NCBI GenBank assembly: GCA_030144725.1
Contig: JASKMD010000016.1
Span: 1,045,075 to 1,109,074, forward strand
Source: Haematococcus lacustris
Lineage: Eukaryota > Chlorophyta > Chlorophyceae > Chlamydomonadales > Haematococcaceae
Direction: 5' to 3'
DNA length: 64,000 nucleotides
Of the stretch, positions 63,575 to 64,000 are shown one piece after another (within the stretch, counting starts at the first letter, position 1; each line of letters begins with the position of its first letter). Made by a program: the position numbers and the translations under genes. Below the pieces are notes generated by a model that was given only the letters and a program-made list of their open reading frames with translations, was not told where the DNA came from and did no database searches.

Positions 63575-64000
63575 CCCCCTGGCCCCTGCCCCTGGCCCCT
63601 GCCCCTGCCCCTGCCCTCCCTGCCCCTGCCCCTGCCCTTCCCCTGCCCCTGCCCCTGCCCCTGCCCCCTGCCCCTCGCCCCTGCCCCTGCCCTGCCCCTG
63701 CCCTGCCCCCTGCCCCTGCCCCTGCCCCTGCCCCTGCCCCTGCCCCTGCCCTGCCCCTGCCCCTGCCCCTGCCCCTGCCCCTGCCCCTGCCCCTGCCCCT
63801 GCCCCTGCCCCTGCCCCTGCCCCTGCCCCTGCCCCTGCCCCTGCCCCTGCCCCTGCCCCTGCCCCTGCCCCTGCCCCTGCCCTGCCCCTGCCCCCTGCCC
63901 TGCTGCCCCTGCCCCTGCCCCTGCCCCTGCCCTGCCCCTGCCCCTGCCCCTGCCCCTGCCCCTGCCCCTGCCCCTGCCCCTGCCCCTGCCCCTGCCCCTG
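63575..64000 (-). repeat. (CCCCTG)n array running off the window
   Basis: CCCCTG hexamers on the plus strand (CAGGGG on the minus strand), with scattered 5-base units. It sits in the intron upstream of the pseudouridine synthase exon and is the same unit as at 42,337-42,532. Confidence 0.95.

Overview
The window looks like nuclear DNA of a green alga, most likely a chlamydomonadalean such as a Haematococcus-like species. This is an inference from style: GC-rich coding exons, many short introns with GTGAG/GTGCG donors and CTGCAG acceptors, secreted family-9 cellulases with Pro/Ser-rich tails, Fanzor-type mobile nuclease genes, and an extraordinary load of simple repeats. It is a scaffold piece with one 500-base N gap at 62,673-63,172. 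Almost all long open frames here are by-products of stop-free tandem repeats. The real genes are intron-rich and had to be read exon by exon.

Layout. 1-4,990: simple repeats and minisatellites, no convincing gene. 4,996-7,282: 5'-truncated GH9 cellulase copy A. 8,690-16,432: a mobile-element zone. It holds the split 3' end of one Fanzor element (F0), interrupted by a 2.26-kb long-inverted-repeat element with a target duplication, then a decayed Fanzor element F1. 17,356-23,827: GH9 copy B. 24,693-24,960 (minus): probable LINE fragment. 25,537-31,805: GH9 copy C, the most complete copy, with an antisense Fanzor fragment (F4) in one intron. 32,232-34,639: Fanzor copies F2 (internally deleted) and F3. 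35,533-61,344: one very large gene whose last exons encode the mS35 (MRP-S28) domain of the mitochondrial ribosome small subunit. Its introns are filled with tandem arrays, including a 4.3-kb array of an 11-bp unit and an 8.3-kb array of a 12-bp unit. 61,345-62,672: no recognised gene, ending AT-rich at the gap. 63,428-63,528 (minus): one exon resembling a TruA/PUS1-type tRNA pseudouridine synthase, flanked by simple repeats.

Two themes connect these parts. First, Fanzor (TnpB-related RNA-guided nuclease) elements have repeatedly inserted, decayed, been deleted internally and been nested into. Their conserved 3' ends, the expected place for a guide RNA, survive in three copies. Second, repeats have expanded inside introns, very often right after the 5' splice site, so introns balloon while exon phase is largely kept. 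The three GH9 genes form a tandem cluster that appears to be a mosaic: B shares near-identical introns with C at its 5' end and with A at its 3' end.
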